Assembly (NCBI GenBank): GCA_947497455.1
Contig: CANMGU010000001.1
Location: forward strand, 1,054,001 to 1,118,000
Length of the DNA stretch: 64,000 bases
Direction of reading: 5' to 3'
From: an uncultured Sphingomonadaceae bacterium
GTDB lineage: Bacteria; Pseudomonadota; Alphaproteobacteria; Sphingomonadales; Sphingomonadaceae
The notes under the pieces are model-generated. The model was not told the origin of the DNA. It saw nothing but the letters and a program-made list of their open reading frames with translations, and ran no database searches. The position numbers and the translations under genes were made by a program. Of the stretch, positions 16,597 to 27,907 are shown in pieces (the stretch's first letter is position 1; the number at the start of each line of letters is the position of its first letter).

Positions 16597-18420
16597 ATGT
16601 GCGGAATTATCGGAATTGTTGGCAAGGATGCCGTCTCGGATCGCCTGGTCGACGGTCTCAAGCGAATGGAATATCGCGGCTATGATAGCGCCGGTGTATG
16701 TACAGTCGATAACGGCCAACTCATTCGCCGCCGCGCCGAGGGCAAGCTGGTCAATCTGGTAGAGGTGCTGAAGAAGGACGACGCACCGGGCATGATTGGC
16801 ATTGCCCATACCCGTTGGGCCACCCATGGTGCACCGACGACGAGCAATGCCCATCCGCATGCGACCAGCGAAGTGGCGCTGGTCCATAATGGCATTATCG
16901 AGAATTTCAAACCGCTGCGAGAAGAGCTGTCGGCGCGAGGTCGCAGTTTTGAAAGCGAAACGGATACTGAAGTCGTAGCGCATCTCGTCAGTGAGCAGGT
17001 CGAGGCTGGCAAATCTCCGCAGGAGGCCGTGCAGACGGTATTGCCGCAGCTGCGCGGTGCCTTTGCATTGGCCATTGCATTCAAGTCGAATCCTGATCTG
17101 CTCATCGGTGCGCGGCTCGGATCGCCTTTGGTGGTCGGTTATGGCGAAGGTGAAACCTATCTCGGGTCAGATGCGCTGGCATTGGCGCCGCTGACCCAGA
17201 AAATCGCCTATCTTGAGGAAGGCGATTGGGTTGTGATTAACAGCGATGGCGCACAGATTTTCGACAGCGCCAACAATCCCGTGGAGCGGGAAGTAACCAC
17301 CTCTGGCGTGTCGGCGGCAACCATCGAAAAGGGTCAGTATCGTCACTATATGCAGAAGGAGATTTTCGAGCAGCCGACCGTGGTGGCGCAGACCCTGCAA
17401 AGCTATATCCGTCCCCTCGAACAACAAGTCGCGCTGCCGCAGATGGATTTTGATCTCAAGGACATAAAGCGGATCACCATCGTCGCTTGCGGTACGAGCT
17501 ACTATGCCGGGATGGTCGCGAAATATTGGTTCGAGACTTTTGCGCGGGTACCAGTGGATTTGGATGTGGCATCGGAATTTCGTTACCGCGATCCGGTGCT
17601 GGAACCGGGCGGTTTAGCGCTGTTCATTTCACAGTCTGGCGAGACGGCGGATACGCTGGCAGCGCTGCGCCACAGTAAGGAGCAGGGCCAGAAAATTGCA
17701 GTGGTGGTCAATGTCCCGACCAGTTCCATGGCACGTGAGGCAGATCTTTTGTTGCCAACCCATGCTGGCCCGGAAATCGGTGTAGCGTCAACAAAAGCGT
17801 TTTCCTGCCAGTTGGCCGTGCTGGCTGCACTCGCCGCGCATCTTGCTGTCGTGAAGGGCAAAATGTCCCGTGATGAAGAGCATGAAGTTGTCGAGCATCT
17901 CACGGAGGCACCGGCTGCGCTGAACGCCGCCTTGGCCCATGATGAGGACATAGCCGATATGGCACATCTCATCGCGCCGGCACGGGACGTGCTCTATCTC
18001 GGCCGCGGTCCGGATTACCCACTGGCATTGGAGGGTGCGCTGAAGCTCAAGGAAATAAGCTATATCCATGCCGAGGGCTATGCGTCAGGTGAAATGAAGC
18101 ATGGCCCCATTGCGCTGATTGATGAAGCCGTGCCGGTCATCGTGCTGGCGCCATCCGGGCCACTTTTTGAAAAAACGGTCAGCAATATGCAGGAAGTGAT
18201 GGCGCGAGGCGGCAAGGTGGTGCTGATTTCCGACGCAGCCGGTTTGGCTGAAGCGGGCGAGGGGTGTATGGCGACCATTGAAATGCCGAAGGTTCATCCG
18301 CTTATCGCCCCGCTGGTTTATGCCGTACCCGTGCAGTTGCTTGCCTATCACGTGGCAGTGGCAAAGGGTACAGATGTTGATCAACCTCGCAATCTCGCGA
18401 AATCGGTAACTGTGGAGTAA
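16597..18420 (+). CDS. glmS: Glutamine-fructose-6-phosphate aminotransferase (isomerizing)
   Basis: Makes glucosamine-6-phosphate from fructose-6-phosphate and glutamine, the entry to UDP-GlcNAc synthesis completed by GlmU upstream. The 607 residues start MCGIIGIVG. Cys2 becomes the N-terminal nucleophile of the class II glutaminase domain (about 1-215, with HTRWATHG and HNGIIENF). Two SIS sugar-isomerase domains follow (about 290-430 and 460-600, with CGTSYYAG, SQSGETADT and the C-terminal DQPRNLAKSVTVE). No glmS ribozyme is visible in the 17-bp leader. osmC follows 3 bp downstream. Confidence 0.97.
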   Translation: MCGIIGIVGKDAVSDRLVDGLKRMEYRGYDSAGVCTVDNGQLIRRRAEGKLVNLVEVLKKDDAPGMIGIAHTRWATHGAPTTSNAHPHATSEVALVHNGIIENFKPLREELSARGRSFESETDTEVVAHLVSEQVEAGKSPQEAVQTVLPQLRGAFALAIAFKSNPDLLIGARLGSPLVVGYGEGETYLGSDALALAPLTQKIAYLEEGDWVVINSDGAQIFDSANNPVEREVTTSGVSAATIEKGQYRHYMQKEIFEQPTVVAQTLQSYIRPLEQQVALPQMDFDLKDIKRITIVACGTSYYAGMVAKYWFETFARVPVDLDVASEFRYRDPVLEPGGLALFISQSGETADTLAALRHSKEQGQKIAVVVNVPTSSMAREADLLLPTHAGPEIGVASTKAFSCQLAVLAALAAHLAVVKGKMSRDEEHEVVEHLTEAPAALNAALAHDEDIADMAHLIAPARDVLYLGRGPDYPLALEGALKLKEISYIHAEGYASGEMKHGPIALIDEAVPVIVLAPSGPLFEKTVSNMQEVMARGGKVVLISDAAGLAEAGEGCMATIEMPKVHPLIAPLVYAVPVQLLAYHVAVAKGTDVDQPRNLAKSVTVE

Positions 18421-18423
18421 AAA

Positions 18424-18864
18424 ATGGCGACCAATCCATCCCTTGTCTCCGTCGAAACGGCGAGCGGTAAGTTTCAGCAAACGGTCCGTGTGGGTAAACA
18501 TGTTTTTCTTGCGGACGAGCCCGTTTCCTTTGGTGGAGAGGATAGCGGACCATCCCCCTATGACCTGTTGCTCGCCGCCTTAGGGACCTGCACGTCCATG
18601 ACGATGAAAATGTATGCTGACCGGAAAGGCATTCCGCTCGAAGGCGTACATATTGAACTGGAGCACAGCCGTGAACATGTCGAAGACTGCAGTACCTGTA
18701 GCAATGATGACAACCGGATTGATGTGATTGACCGTGCCATAACCATTACCGGGAATTTATCGGACGAGCAGCGCCAGAAGTTGCTAGAAATTGCTGATAA
18801 ATGCCCAGTTCACCGGACGCTGGAGAACCGGATTGATATTCATTCCACCGAGGTGCGATCGTGA
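18424..18864 (+). CDS. OsmC family peroxide-reducing protein
   Basis: 146-residue member of the OsmC/Ohr superfamily, likely a thiol peroxidase for organic hydroperoxides. The two redox cysteines are in [14 protein letters not shown] (about C59) and DKCPVHRTL (about C123). An additional CSTC pair in [12 protein letters not shown] (about residues 80-90) is characteristic of the YhfA-like subgroup. It lies 3 bp after glmS and overlaps the next gene by GTGA, so it is probably expressed with both. Confidence 0.86.
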   Translation: MATNPSLVSVETASGKFQQTVRVGKHVFLADEPVSFGGEDSGPSPYDLLLAALGTCTSMTMKMYADRKGIPLEGVHIELEHSREHVEDCSTCSNDDNRIDVIDRAITITGNLSDEQRQKLLEIADKCPVHRTLENRIDIHSTEVRS

Positions 18865-19229
18865 TCGAAGTCGAGGGTGGATGTCATTGCGGTGCGGTTC
18901 GCTTCACTGCTCTGGCGGATCCGGAGCCGGAGATGCTGGATTGCAATTGCTCGATATGCGCGCGCACTGGTTACCTGCACCTGTTCATTCCGCATGATCG
19001 ATTCAATTTGCTGAAGGGCAAGGACGATCTGACCAGCTATAAATTTGGCAGCGCTCAGGCCGATCACTTATTCTGCAGCCATTGCGGGGTTAAGAGCTTC
19101 TATCAGCCACGTTCCCACCCTGAAAGCTATAGCGTCAATTATAACTGCCTGAATGTGGGGCATGAATTGGAACCGAACATCACGAAATTTGACGGACAGA
19201 ATTGGGAAGCTTCAAAAGCCAAGCTTTGA
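18861..19229 (+). CDS. GFA family zinc protein
   Basis: 122-residue glutathione-dependent formaldehyde-activating (GFA/CENP-V) family protein. The zinc-binding Cys sets are [10 protein letters not shown] (about 7-16), DCNCSICAR (about 32-40) and FCSHCGV (about 71-77), all present. Family members may catalyse S-hydroxymethylglutathione formation, but many have no proven activity. It starts with GTG at 18861 overlapping the osmC stop. A terminator shared with katG follows. Confidence 0.85.
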   Translation: MIEVEGGCHCGAVRFTALADPEPEMLDCNCSICARTGYLHLFIPHDRFNLLKGKDDLTSYKFGSAQADHLFCSHCGVKSFYQPRSHPESYSVNYNCLNVGHELEPNITKFDGQNWEASKAKL

Positions 19230-19236
19230 TAGCAAA

Positions 19237-19270
19237 ACGGCCCGCTGGTTTCCCAGCGAGCCGTCTTTTA
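19237..19270. terminator. Terminator between the GFA gene and katG
   Basis: Stem ACGGC-C-CGCTGG (19237-19248) with CCAGCG-A-GCCGT (19253-19264), one internal mismatch and a 4-nt loop, followed by CTTTTATT. Upstream A's allow function on the minus strand too, ending katG. Confidence 0.78.
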
Positions 19271-19290
19271 TTCTTAGATTCTAGATCTGC

Positions 19291-21519
<2,229 letters not shown>

Positions 21520-21584
21520 TTAATTCATTAGATTCTGACCTGCTTATAATACAAATTGGTCATCTCGCTAAATCAATTAAAGCA

Positions 21585-21618
21585 CTATGTTTGATTGCTT
21601 CAATCGATTAATCAATAG
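21585..21618. promoter_or_regulatory. Possible LysR/OxyR-type operator between katG and argD
   Basis: A 34-bp AT-rich block begins with CTAT and ends with ATAG, and contains the inverted repeat GATTGCTTCAATC. It lies about 95 bp upstream of katG, where OxyR often binds. Symmetry is imperfect and no oxyR gene is in the window. Confidence 0.35.
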
Positions 21619-21650
21619 GGGCGGCGATCGCTTCTGCTAATTTGCAATGA

Positions 21651-21679
21651 TTGACCGTTATCCTGTTCATGCATATAAG
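21651..21679 (+). promoter_or_regulatory. Sigma70-type promoter upstream of argD
   Basis: TTGACC (21651-21656), 17-bp spacer, TATAAG (21674-21679). Transcription would begin near 21686, only a few bases before the hairpin at 21694-21716. Confidence 0.65.
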
Positions 21680-21693
21680 AGGCTTGCTTAAAG

Positions 21694-21720
21694 AAGGCGG
21701 CCAATCGGGTCGCCTTTTCT
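21694..21720 (+). terminator. Intrinsic terminator or attenuator in the argD leader
   Basis: A 9-bp stem (AAGGCGGCC at 21694-21702 with GGTCGCCTT at 21708-21716, one G-U pair) and loop AATCG are followed by TTTTCTATTTT. It lies between the promoter at 21651-21679 and argD, so it should stop or attenuate transcription entering argD. Confidence 0.72.
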
Positions 21721-21755
21721 ATTTTATCTATGGCCCAGAAATAAAGGAAATAATG

Positions 21756-22940
21756 ATGACGATTACCCCGCTCATGCCCGTCTATCCTCGGTGTGGTTTT
21801 CGTCCTGTGCGAGGCGAAGGCGCTTGGCTGATTTCCGAAGATGGCAGCCGTGCTCTAGATTTCGCAACAGGTATTGCCGTGAACCTTTTGGGCCACGGCC
21901 ATCCGCATCTCACCAAGGCGATTCAGGAACAGGCTGCGACGCTGATGCACGTGTCAAACCTCTATGGCAGTCCCCAAGGTGAAAAGCTTGCCCAACGACT
22001 GGTCGATACAACTTTTGCCGACACCGTATTCTTCACCAACAGCGGTGCGGAAGCGGTGGAGTGCGCGATCAAGGCGGCACGTGTCTATCACCAATCTCAG
22101 GGCAGCGACCGGTTTGAAATTATCACTTTCAAAAACGCTTTTCACGGGCGGACCATGGCGACCATTTCAGCATCCAATCAAGAGAAGATGCATCATGGTT
22201 TTTCTCCCCTGCTTGCTGGCTTCAAATATGTGGATTTTGATGATCTGGAAGGCGCCGAAGCTGCGATAGGTCCGAAGACCGCGGCATTTCTGGTCGAGCC
22301 GATTCAAGGCGAGGGCGGCATTCGTCCAGCATCCGAAGCCTTCATGAAGGGTCTTCGTGCGTTGGCGGACCAACACGGCATATTGCTGCTTCTCGACGAA
22401 GTGCAGTGCGGCGTTGCGCGGACCGGGGCACTATATGCCCATGAGCTTTACGACATAAAGCCTGACATCATGGCCAGCGCCAAAGGTATTGGCGGCGGTT
22501 TTCCGTTTGGTGCCTGTCTAGCAACAGAAGAAGCAGCACGCGGCATGGTTCCGGGTACCCATGGCTCAACCTATGGTGGCAACCCATTGGCGATGGCAGC
22601 AGGCAATGCGGTCTGGGATGTGGTCGCGAATGATGAGTTCCTGGAGCATGTGCGAGACATTGGTGGTAAACTGCGCGCGGCGATCGAACAGTTTATCGGA
22701 AATTATCCCGCTCTGTTCACGGGTGTTCGCGGGCATGGCTTGATGCTTGGTATAACCATGACTCAAGAATCCCGTCCTCTTGTGGCTCATTTGCGCGACA
22801 ATCATGGCTTGCTGACCGTTGCAGCTGGCGACAACACATTGCGGATATTGCCGCCACTCAACATTGATGAAAGCCATATTGCGACGTTCATCGAAAAACT
22901 CTCAGCTGGCGCGGCTGATTATCAGGCAGCGGACTCATGA
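21756..22940 (+). CDS. argD: Acetylornithine aminotransferase
   Basis: Class III PLP-dependent aminotransferase converting N-acetylglutamate semialdehyde to N-acetylornithine; it may also serve as succinyldiaminopimelate aminotransferase. Family motifs are [41 protein letters not shown] and the PLP lysine in [14 protein letters not shown]. The start is set at ATG 21756, 7 nt after AAGGA; ATG 21753 is immediately adjacent, and a longer upstream reading has no homology. 394 residues. It overlaps argF by ATGA, giving an argD-argF-hslO operon. Confidence 0.95.
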   Translation: MTITPLMPVYPRCGFRPVRGEGAWLISEDGSRALDFATGIAVNLLGHGHPHLTKAIQEQAATLMHVSNLYGSPQGEKLAQRLVDTTFADTVFFTNSGAEAVECAIKAARVYHQSQGSDRFEIITFKNAFHGRTMATISASNQEKMHHGFSPLLAGFKYVDFDDLEGAEAAIGPKTAAFLVEPIQGEGGIRPASEAFMKGLRALADQHGILLLLDEVQCGVARTGALYAHELYDIKPDIMASAKGIGGGFPFGACLATEEAARGMVPGTHGSTYGGNPLAMAAGNAVWDVVANDEFLEHVRDIGGKLRAAIEQFIGNYPALFTGVRGHGLMLGITMTQESRPLVAHLRDNHGLLTVAAGDNTLRILPPLNIDESHIATFIEKLSAGAADYQAADS

Positions 22941-23863
22941 CGCGGCATTTTCTGAACTTGTCCGACGCCGGTGGTGACGCTATTGCGGCCATGCTGAGTG
23001 ATGCGCTGGATCGCAAGAATGCGCGCAAAGGCTTGCCCAAGGGAAGGGCGGACAAAGATGCACCGCTTGCAGATCATGTCCTCGCCATGATTTTTGAGAA
23101 GAGCAGCACCCGGACCCGAGTGTCTTTCGATATAGCAATCCGCCAATTGGGTGGCACGAGCATTGTCATGGACAGCGGCTCGATGCAGTTAGGACGCGGT
23201 GAAACAGTTGCCGATACCGCCAAGGTCCTGTCTCGTATGTGTGACGCCGTCATGATCCGGACTGACGATCATGAGAAGATCGAAGAGCTGGCGGGCAATG
23301 CCAGCGTGCCTGTGATAAACGGGCTGACTGATCTGTCTCATCCCTGCCAGATCGTTGCGGATCTGCTCACGCTAATCGAGCACGGGAAACCATTGCCCGG
23401 ACTTGAAGTGGCATGGCTGGGCGATGGCAATAATGTGCTCAACAGCATCGTCGAAGCGGCTGGCCTTATGAAGTTTAACGTGCGCATTGGCTGCCCGGAA
23501 GGCTATGATCCTGATCAGGAATTTATTGCCGCGGCTCAGGCCGCTGGAGCAAATGTCACACTCTATCGCGATGCCATGGAAGCTGTTGCTGACGCAGATG
23601 TCATTGTTGCTGACACCTGGGTGTCCATGGGACAAGCGCATGCCGATGCAAAAATGGACGCGATGATGCCGTTTCAGGTGAATGATGTCATCATGGAGCA
23701 GGCCAAATCCGACGCCGTGTTTCTGCACTGTCTTCCGGCTCATCGCGGAGAAGAAGTTATGCCATCGGTTATTGATGGTTCCCAGTCTTTGGTGTGGGAC
23801 GAGGCGGAAAATCGTATCCACGCCCAGAAATCAGTGTTGCGCTGGGCCTTTGGGCAGATCTGA
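22937..23863 (+). CDS. argF: Ornithine carbamoyltransferase
   Basis: Forms citrulline from ornithine and carbamoyl phosphate in arginine biosynthesis. The 308-residue protein has the carbamoyl-phosphate motif [10 protein letters not shown] (about 55-64), the HPCQ motif (about 137-140), the ornithine-binding segment DTWVSMGQ and [10 protein letters not shown] with the catalytic Cys. It is translationally coupled to argD (ATGA) and to hslO (TGATG). Confidence 0.96.
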   Translation: MTRHFLNLSDAGGDAIAAMLSDALDRKNARKGLPKGRADKDAPLADHVLAMIFEKSSTRTRVSFDIAIRQLGGTSIVMDSGSMQLGRGETVADTAKVLSRMCDAVMIRTDDHEKIEELAGNASVPVINGLTDLSHPCQIVADLLTLIEHGKPLPGLEVAWLGDGNNVLNSIVEAAGLMKFNVRIGCPEGYDPDQEFIAAAQAAGANVTLYRDAMEAVADADVIVADTWVSMGQAHADAKMDAMMPFQVNDVIMEQAKSDAVFLHCLPAHRGEEVMPSVIDGSQSLVWDEAENRIHAQKSVLRWAFGQI

Positions 23864-24777
23864 TGGCTGAAAACCCGAATTTGCCGACATTGATCGATAA
23901 GAACCTCTCATTCTCTATCCCCGCAAAACATTGTCGGGGGCGGGCCGTGAGACTGGGGCCTGTACTCGGGGATATATTGTCCGCGCATGATTATCCGCCG
24001 CAGATACGATCCTTGCTGGCTGAAGCCATGTGTCTGACAGCGTTGCTGGGCGCTCTTCTGAAAGAGGAGGAAGCGCAATTGACGTTGCAGGCCCAGACCG
24101 AAAGCGGCGTAATCAGCCTGTTGGCATGCGATTATAAGGATGGTGATATACGGGGCTATATTCAGTTTGATACCGAGCGCCTCGTCAGCCAGCCGTTGGA
24201 ACCCAGCTTGATGGCCTTGTTTGGCAAAGGGTATCTGGCGATCACCTTTGATCACCCCGAACCGCGAGGGCGATCCCAGGGGATTGTACCGCTCGAGGGC
24301 GCCAGCCTGGCCGAAGCCGTGCAGAACTACTTCATGCAGTCCGAACAGATTCCCACTGTGATACGTGTTGCACTCGATATCGAGGATGATCGCACGGTGG
24401 TTGGTGGATTGCTGGTGCAGCATTTGCCTGATGGCGAGGAAGGCAAGGAACGCTTGCATGTCCGGATGAACCATCCGGAGTGGGAGCACGTGGCTGTGAT
24501 GGGCAGTAGCGTCCAGCCAGAAGAGCTTGTTGATGCCGATTTGCCGCTGGAAGATTTGCTATGGCGGCTGTTTAGTGAGAGCGACGAAGTGAGGGTTTTG
24601 AGCGGTAAACCGCTCGTTAAGGGTTGTCGGTGTAATGAAGACCATATCAGGGATGTGATCGCACGATTCCCGAAAGAAGATAAGGAGGATATGGTCGACG
24701 CGGATGGTACAATCTCGATAGATTGTGCATTTTGTAGCAAGAAATTCACAATTTCGAGTGCTAGTTTAAACAATTGA
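23863..24777 (+). CDS. hslO: Redox-regulated holdase chaperone Hsp33
   Basis: Oxidation-activated chaperone that protects proteins during oxidative and heat stress. With ATG 23863, whose A is the last base of the argF TGA, it has 304 residues. The C-terminal redox switch is complete: CRC followed by 30 residues and CAFC (CXC-X30-CXXC), binding zinc when reduced. The N-terminal core starts LPTLIDKNLSFSIPAKHCRGRAVRLG. An upstream in-frame start at 23794 lies inside argF and is unlikely. Confidence 0.95.
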   Translation: MAENPNLPTLIDKNLSFSIPAKHCRGRAVRLGPVLGDILSAHDYPPQIRSLLAEAMCLTALLGALLKEEEAQLTLQAQTESGVISLLACDYKDGDIRGYIQFDTERLVSQPLEPSLMALFGKGYLAITFDHPEPRGRSQGIVPLEGASLAEAVQNYFMQSEQIPTVIRVALDIEDDRTVVGGLLVQHLPDGEEGKERLHVRMNHPEWEHVAVMGSSVQPEELVDADLPLEDLLWRLFSESDEVRVLSGKPLVKGCRCNEDHIRDVIARFPKEDKEDMVDADGTISIDCAFCSKKFTISSASLNN

Positions 24778-24928
24778 ACTTGAACGCGTATTTCTGGGAT
24801 TTTTCCAAAAACTGTCCGAATCATACAATTAATCGCCGCAATTGGGCGCGATATTCGCCATATTCTTAAGCCAACTACACGATGAAGCGGATGCATCGCT
24901 TATCATTGAAAATTAAAGGGATCAGGGA

Positions 24929-25336
24929 ATGAACAGCACGACACTGATAAAGGCTATCAGCGCAACCGCTGCTGCATTTCTGGCTTTCTCTGTTTCAGCG
25001 CCGGCTCAAGCACCGGAACTGGCCCTTCTTGACGGATTGCAAAAAGGGGAATGGACGCTCAAAGGCCGTGGTTCTGTTGAACCTGGAAAGAAAGTCTGTC
25101 TCGGCGATCCAGGAATATTGCTGCAAATTCAGCATCGTGAAACGGATTGTTCGCGCTATGTCATTCAAGACACCCCCAATAGTGTCCGCGTCAGCTACAA
25201 ATGTGGCAGCTCGGACCACGGGGTGACGACAATTAAACGCGAATCCAGCGGGCTGATACAAATCCAGTCGCAGGGGATCGAAGGCAATGCACCATTTTCC
25301 TTCAGTGTTGAAGGCCGCAGAACAGGTGACTGCTAG
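24929..25336 (+). CDS. Exported DUF3617-like protein
   Basis: 135-residue secreted protein of unknown function. The signal peptide (about 1-28) ends near SAPAQA. The mature part has the pattern seen in DUF3617-like sphingomonad proteins: LQKGEWTLKGRG, spaced cysteines (KVCLGD, TDC, YKC, GDC at the C-terminus), VSYKC and IQSQGIEGNAPFSFSVEGRRTGDC. The four cysteines probably form two disulfides in the periplasm. AGGGATCAGGGA precedes the ATG. It stands alone and is followed by the small-RNA-like region. Confidence 0.7.
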   Translation: MNSTTLIKAISATAAAFLAFSVSAPAQAPELALLDGLQKGEWTLKGRGSVEPGKKVCLGDPGILLQIQHRETDCSRYVIQDTPNSVRVSYKCGSSDHGVTTIKRESSGLIQIQSQGIEGNAPFSFSVEGRRTGDC

Positions 25337-25358
25337 CCCAGCCTGTTCGGCGCGGACG

Positions 25359-25375
25359 TTAAACATTTATTTACC
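25359..25375 (+). promoter_or_regulatory. CtrA-like box upstream of the candidate small RNA
   Basis: TTAA-N7-TTTACC, one base away from the alphaproteobacterial CtrA consensus TTAA-N7-TTAAC. It lies about 20 bp before the structured transcript region. Binding is inferred only. Confidence 0.3.
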
Positions 25376-25384
25376 ATGTTTCTG

Positions 25385-25486
25385 CTAAGTCAAAGCAATC
25401 ATGCTTCTGGCATGACTTCCTCCCTTTTGGCTTGAACTAGAGCCTAACTGGGCCGCGCTTCGATGAAGCTGCGGCCCTATTTTTTT
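25385..25486 (+). ncRNA. Candidate small RNA with anti-Shine-Dalgarno motif
   Basis: Three stem-loops lie in a row in the intergenic region before queC. The first is TCATGC/GCATGA (25399-25404 with 25410-25415). The second is GGCT/AGCC (25429-25432 with 25441-25444). The third is a strong terminator. Between the first two is an unpaired CCTCCC (25419-25424), complementary to ribosome-binding sites, as in known alphaproteobacterial trans-acting RNAs. No open reading frame fits. The 5' end and promoter are estimates. Confidence 0.5.
25450..25486 (+). terminator. Strong intrinsic terminator before queC
   Basis: GGGCCGC-GCTTC (25450-25461) pairs with GAAGC-T-GCGGCCC (25465-25477) around a GAT loop with one bulged T, followed by TATTTTTTT. 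It does not directly follow a gene, which supports a separate small transcript upstream. Confidence 0.88.
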
Positions 25487-25551
25487 CAAAATCTGACCCT
25501 GCCGCGTTCAAATACTTGCTTGTCGTGGCGAAGAGGATTAGCGGGACGGGC

Positions 25552-26241
25552 ATGTCACAAGTTCAGAAAAAGGCAATTGTCCTGCTATCCGGTGGGCTCG
25601 ACTCGATGGTATCGGCCGCAATTGCGCGCGAGCAGGGCTATGATATTGTTGCGCTGACCATTGACTATAATCAGCGGCATAAAATCGAACTGCAGTCGGC
25701 GGTTCAGATTGCAGCCAAACTGGAGGTCAGCGAGCATATCATCCTGCCGCTTGATTTGAGTCGTTTTGGTGGTTCTGCCTTGACCGACGATATTGATGTT
25801 CCGAAATCCGGTGTCACCAATGATATTCCGGTAACGTATGTCCCTGCGCGTAATTTGATATTTCTATCGCTGACTCTCGGGCTGGCGGAAGCCCGCGATG
25901 CCCGGGATATCTTCATTGGTGTCAACGCGCTGGACTACTCCGGATATCCTGATTGTCGTCCTGAATTTATCGAGGGCTTCGAGAGATTGGCCGACCTTGC
26001 CACAAAGGCGGGTGATCAAGGCAGCGGTTTCACGATCCAAACCCCGCTGCAATATATGACCAAAGCGGATATCGCCAAGGAAGCCCGACGGCTGGACATT
26101 GATCCGGCGTTGAGCTGGTCTTGCTATGATCCGGCAGAAGGCAATTTGCATTGCGGCTTCTGTGATAGCTGCCGCTTGCGCCAGAAGGGTTTTGAGGAAG
26201 CGGGGATCGCCGATCCAACCCGCTATGCATTGGTGCCATGA
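25552..26241 (+). CDS. queC: 7-cyano-7-deazaguanine synthase QueC
   Basis: ATP-dependent conversion of 7-carboxy-7-deazaguanine to preQ0 in queuosine biosynthesis. From ATG 25552 it has 229 residues; a TTG 36 bases upstream is less likely. The PP-loop SGGLDS is at 13-18. The zinc site has cysteines in SWSCYDP, HCGFCDSC and RLRQKGF near the C-terminus. It overlaps queE by ATGA, so two consecutive pathway enzymes are co-translated. Confidence 0.96.
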   Translation: MSQVQKKAIVLLSGGLDSMVSAAIAREQGYDIVALTIDYNQRHKIELQSAVQIAAKLEVSEHIILPLDLSRFGGSALTDDIDVPKSGVTNDIPVTYVPARNLIFLSLTLGLAEARDARDIFIGVNALDYSGYPDCRPEFIEGFERLADLATKAGDQGSGFTIQTPLQYMTKADIAKEARRLDIDPALSWSCYDPAEGNLHCGFCDSCRLRQKGFEEAGIADPTRYALVP

Positions 26242-26882
26242 GTTACGCGGTCAAGGAAATGTTCCTGACGCTGCAAGGCGAGGGTGTACATAGTGGGCGT
26301 CGCGCTGTGTTTACCCGCTTCACAGGATGCAATTTATGGTCCGGTCTGGAAAGAGATCGCAGTGATGCCGTTTGCCAGTTTTGCGATACTGATTTTGTCG
26401 GAATGGATGGAGATGGCGGTGGTCGATTTGACGATGCAGCCGCTTTGGTTGCCGCAGTAATCGACCTCTGGGGTGAGGGCGACGATGCCCGCTTCATCGT
26501 GCTGACTGGCGGCGAACCGATGTTGCAGGTTGACGACGCCTTGATTGATGCGCTTCACGCTGCCGGGTTTGAGATTGCCATTGAGTCCAATGGCACGCTT
26601 CCCGTGCCGCGTTCCATCGACTGGATTTGCATCAGCCCAAAAGCGGGTAGCGAAACGGTGCAGCGTTCCGGCGATGAGTTGAAACTGGTTTGGCCACAAA
26701 CGGACAGCGATTGGCAAGCGATGCAGGATTGGGATTTTGCCCATTATCTGGTGCAACCCATGGACGCGCGTTTGGACAACGCGGCCAATGCTGCCAATTT
26801 GCAGGAAGCCATCGCCTTTGTGCAGGCTCACCCCAAATGGCGGCTATCCCTGCAAACCCATAAGATATTGGGTCTGGCTTAA
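26238..26882 (+). CDS. queE: 7-carboxy-7-deazaguanine synthase QueE
   Basis: Radical SAM enzyme contracting 6-carboxytetrahydropterin to 7-carboxy-7-deazaguanine, directly before QueC in the pathway. In the 214 residues the iron-sulfur cysteines are C31, C46 and C49 (CX14CX2C), not the textbook CX3CX2C. This expanded spacing is a known QueE variant. The SAM-binding LTGGEPMLQ is at about 91-99. No queD lies in the window, and folE is also absent. Confidence 0.94.
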   Translation: MSYAVKEMFLTLQGEGVHSGRRAVFTRFTGCNLWSGLERDRSDAVCQFCDTDFVGMDGDGGGRFDDAAALVAAVIDLWGEGDDARFIVLTGGEPMLQVDDALIDALHAAGFEIAIESNGTLPVPRSIDWICISPKAGSETVQRSGDELKLVWPQTDSDWQAMQDWDFAHYLVQPMDARLDNAANAANLQEAIAFVQAHPKWRLSLQTHKILGLA

Positions 26883-26886
26883 CTGA

Positions 26887-27141
26887 TCATTCTTCCGATT
26901 CTTCCTCGGAATCATTACCAGATGTCTCGTTAGACTCATCGGATCCTTCGGCTGGTTCTTCACCCGTGGGCTGTGCATCGACATCCACCATATCATCGCT
27001 GATAGTGCCATCAATGACATCGACCTCGTCCATGCGGGTTTCTGTAACGGTTTCGGCCTCAGGTGCTTCCGGATCCCCGGAGCAGGCTGAAACGGACAGT
27101 GCGGCTACCAATAAGATGGAGGTTGCAATCATTTTTTTCAT
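26887..27141 (-). CDS. Small acidic lipoprotein
   Basis: 84-residue predicted lipoprotein with a basic start MKKM, a hydrophobic core and lipobox SVSAC (Cys20). The mature part is very acidic and low-complexity (about one third Asp or Glu, ending EEESEE), probably disordered. No family recognised. It converges on queE with a 4-bp gap and lies before lipB on the same strand, 44 bp away. Confidence 0.65.
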   Translation of the reverse strand: MKKMIATSILLVAALSVSACSGDPEAPEAETVTETRMDEVDVIDGTISDDMVDVDAQPTGEEPAEGSDESNETSGNDSEEESEE

Positions 27142-27185
27142 GGTGTTTCCCAGTCTGTATAGTGTGTGAGCATATTGTTTTATGT

Positions 27186-27833
27186 CTATTTGGCAATCGC
27201 AGATAAAAATTGCGGTGCGGTTTTTTTCAGTGCCTTGTCAAAGTCCTGCAGCGTTGCCGCAATGCCGAGTTGTTTCAAACTGGTCACAGGATACTCGCTG
27301 ATACCGCAAGGAACGATGCCGCCAAAATGACTGAGGTCCGGATCAATATTGACTGAAAAACCGTGCATCGTGACCCATTTGCGGATGCGAATGCCAATCG
27401 CTCCAATCTTGGCTTCTTCTCCCTGCGGGGTGTCACACCATATGCCCACCCGGCCGTCCACCGCCCGGGCGTTGATACCGAACTCAGCAAGGGCGGCAAT
27501 CACCCAGGCTTCCAGTGCGTGAACGAAATTGCGCACATCTGCTTGCCGCTTTTTCAGATTGAGCATGACATAACCCACACGTTGACCAGGGCCGTGATAG
27601 GTATGCCGCCCGCCGCGCCCGGTTTCAAAAACCGGAAATTCGTGGCTTAGCAATTCGGTCGGATCTGAGCTTGTGCCTGCGGTGTAAAGGGGCGGGTGCT
27701 CCAGAAACCAGATCAGTTCCCGTGCCTCTCCGGCATGAATATCAGCATTGCGGCATTCCATTTCAGCCACAGCATCCGGATAGGCGATTTTACTGTCGCT
27801 GGTGCGCCACTCAATGTCAGACAAGATCGTCAT
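27186..27833 (-). CDS. lipB: Octanoyl-[acyl-carrier-protein] transferase LipB
   Basis: Transfers octanoate from ACP to lipoyl domains of the 2-oxoacid dehydrogenases and glycine cleavage H protein. From ATG 27833 it has 215 residues; a TTG 57 bases upstream would add 19 poorly conserved residues. Motifs: [22 protein letters not shown], the catalytic Lys in [20 protein letters not shown] and the catalytic Cys in VPCGI. No lipA nearby. Confidence 0.95.
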   Translation of the reverse strand: MTILSDIEWRTSDSKIAYPDAVAEMECRNADIHAGEARELIWFLEHPPLYTAGTSSDPTELLSHEFPVFETGRGGRHTYHGPGQRVGYVMLNLKKRQADVRNFVHALEAWVIAALAEFGINARAVDGRVGIWCDTPQGEEAKIGAIGIRIRKWVTMHGFSVNIDPDLSHFGGIVPCGISEYPVTSLKQLGIAATLQDFDKALKKTAPQFLSAIAK

Positions 27834-27907
27834 AGAATTTCCGTGCACAATTGGCGCGCTGGTGGCAAGAGTGCGAACAATGAAATTCAATCCTGAGGGT
27901 TAAGGTG

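Noticed and set aside
16597..16700. glmS ribozyme
   Set aside because: The leader between the toxin gene and glmS is 17 bp; there is no room for the ribozyme fold.
25337..25551. preQ1 riboswitch before queC
   Set aside because: The structured region lacks a recognisable preQ1 aptamer pseudoknot and its terminator does not leave a plausible aptamer directly upstream; a separate small RNA fits better.
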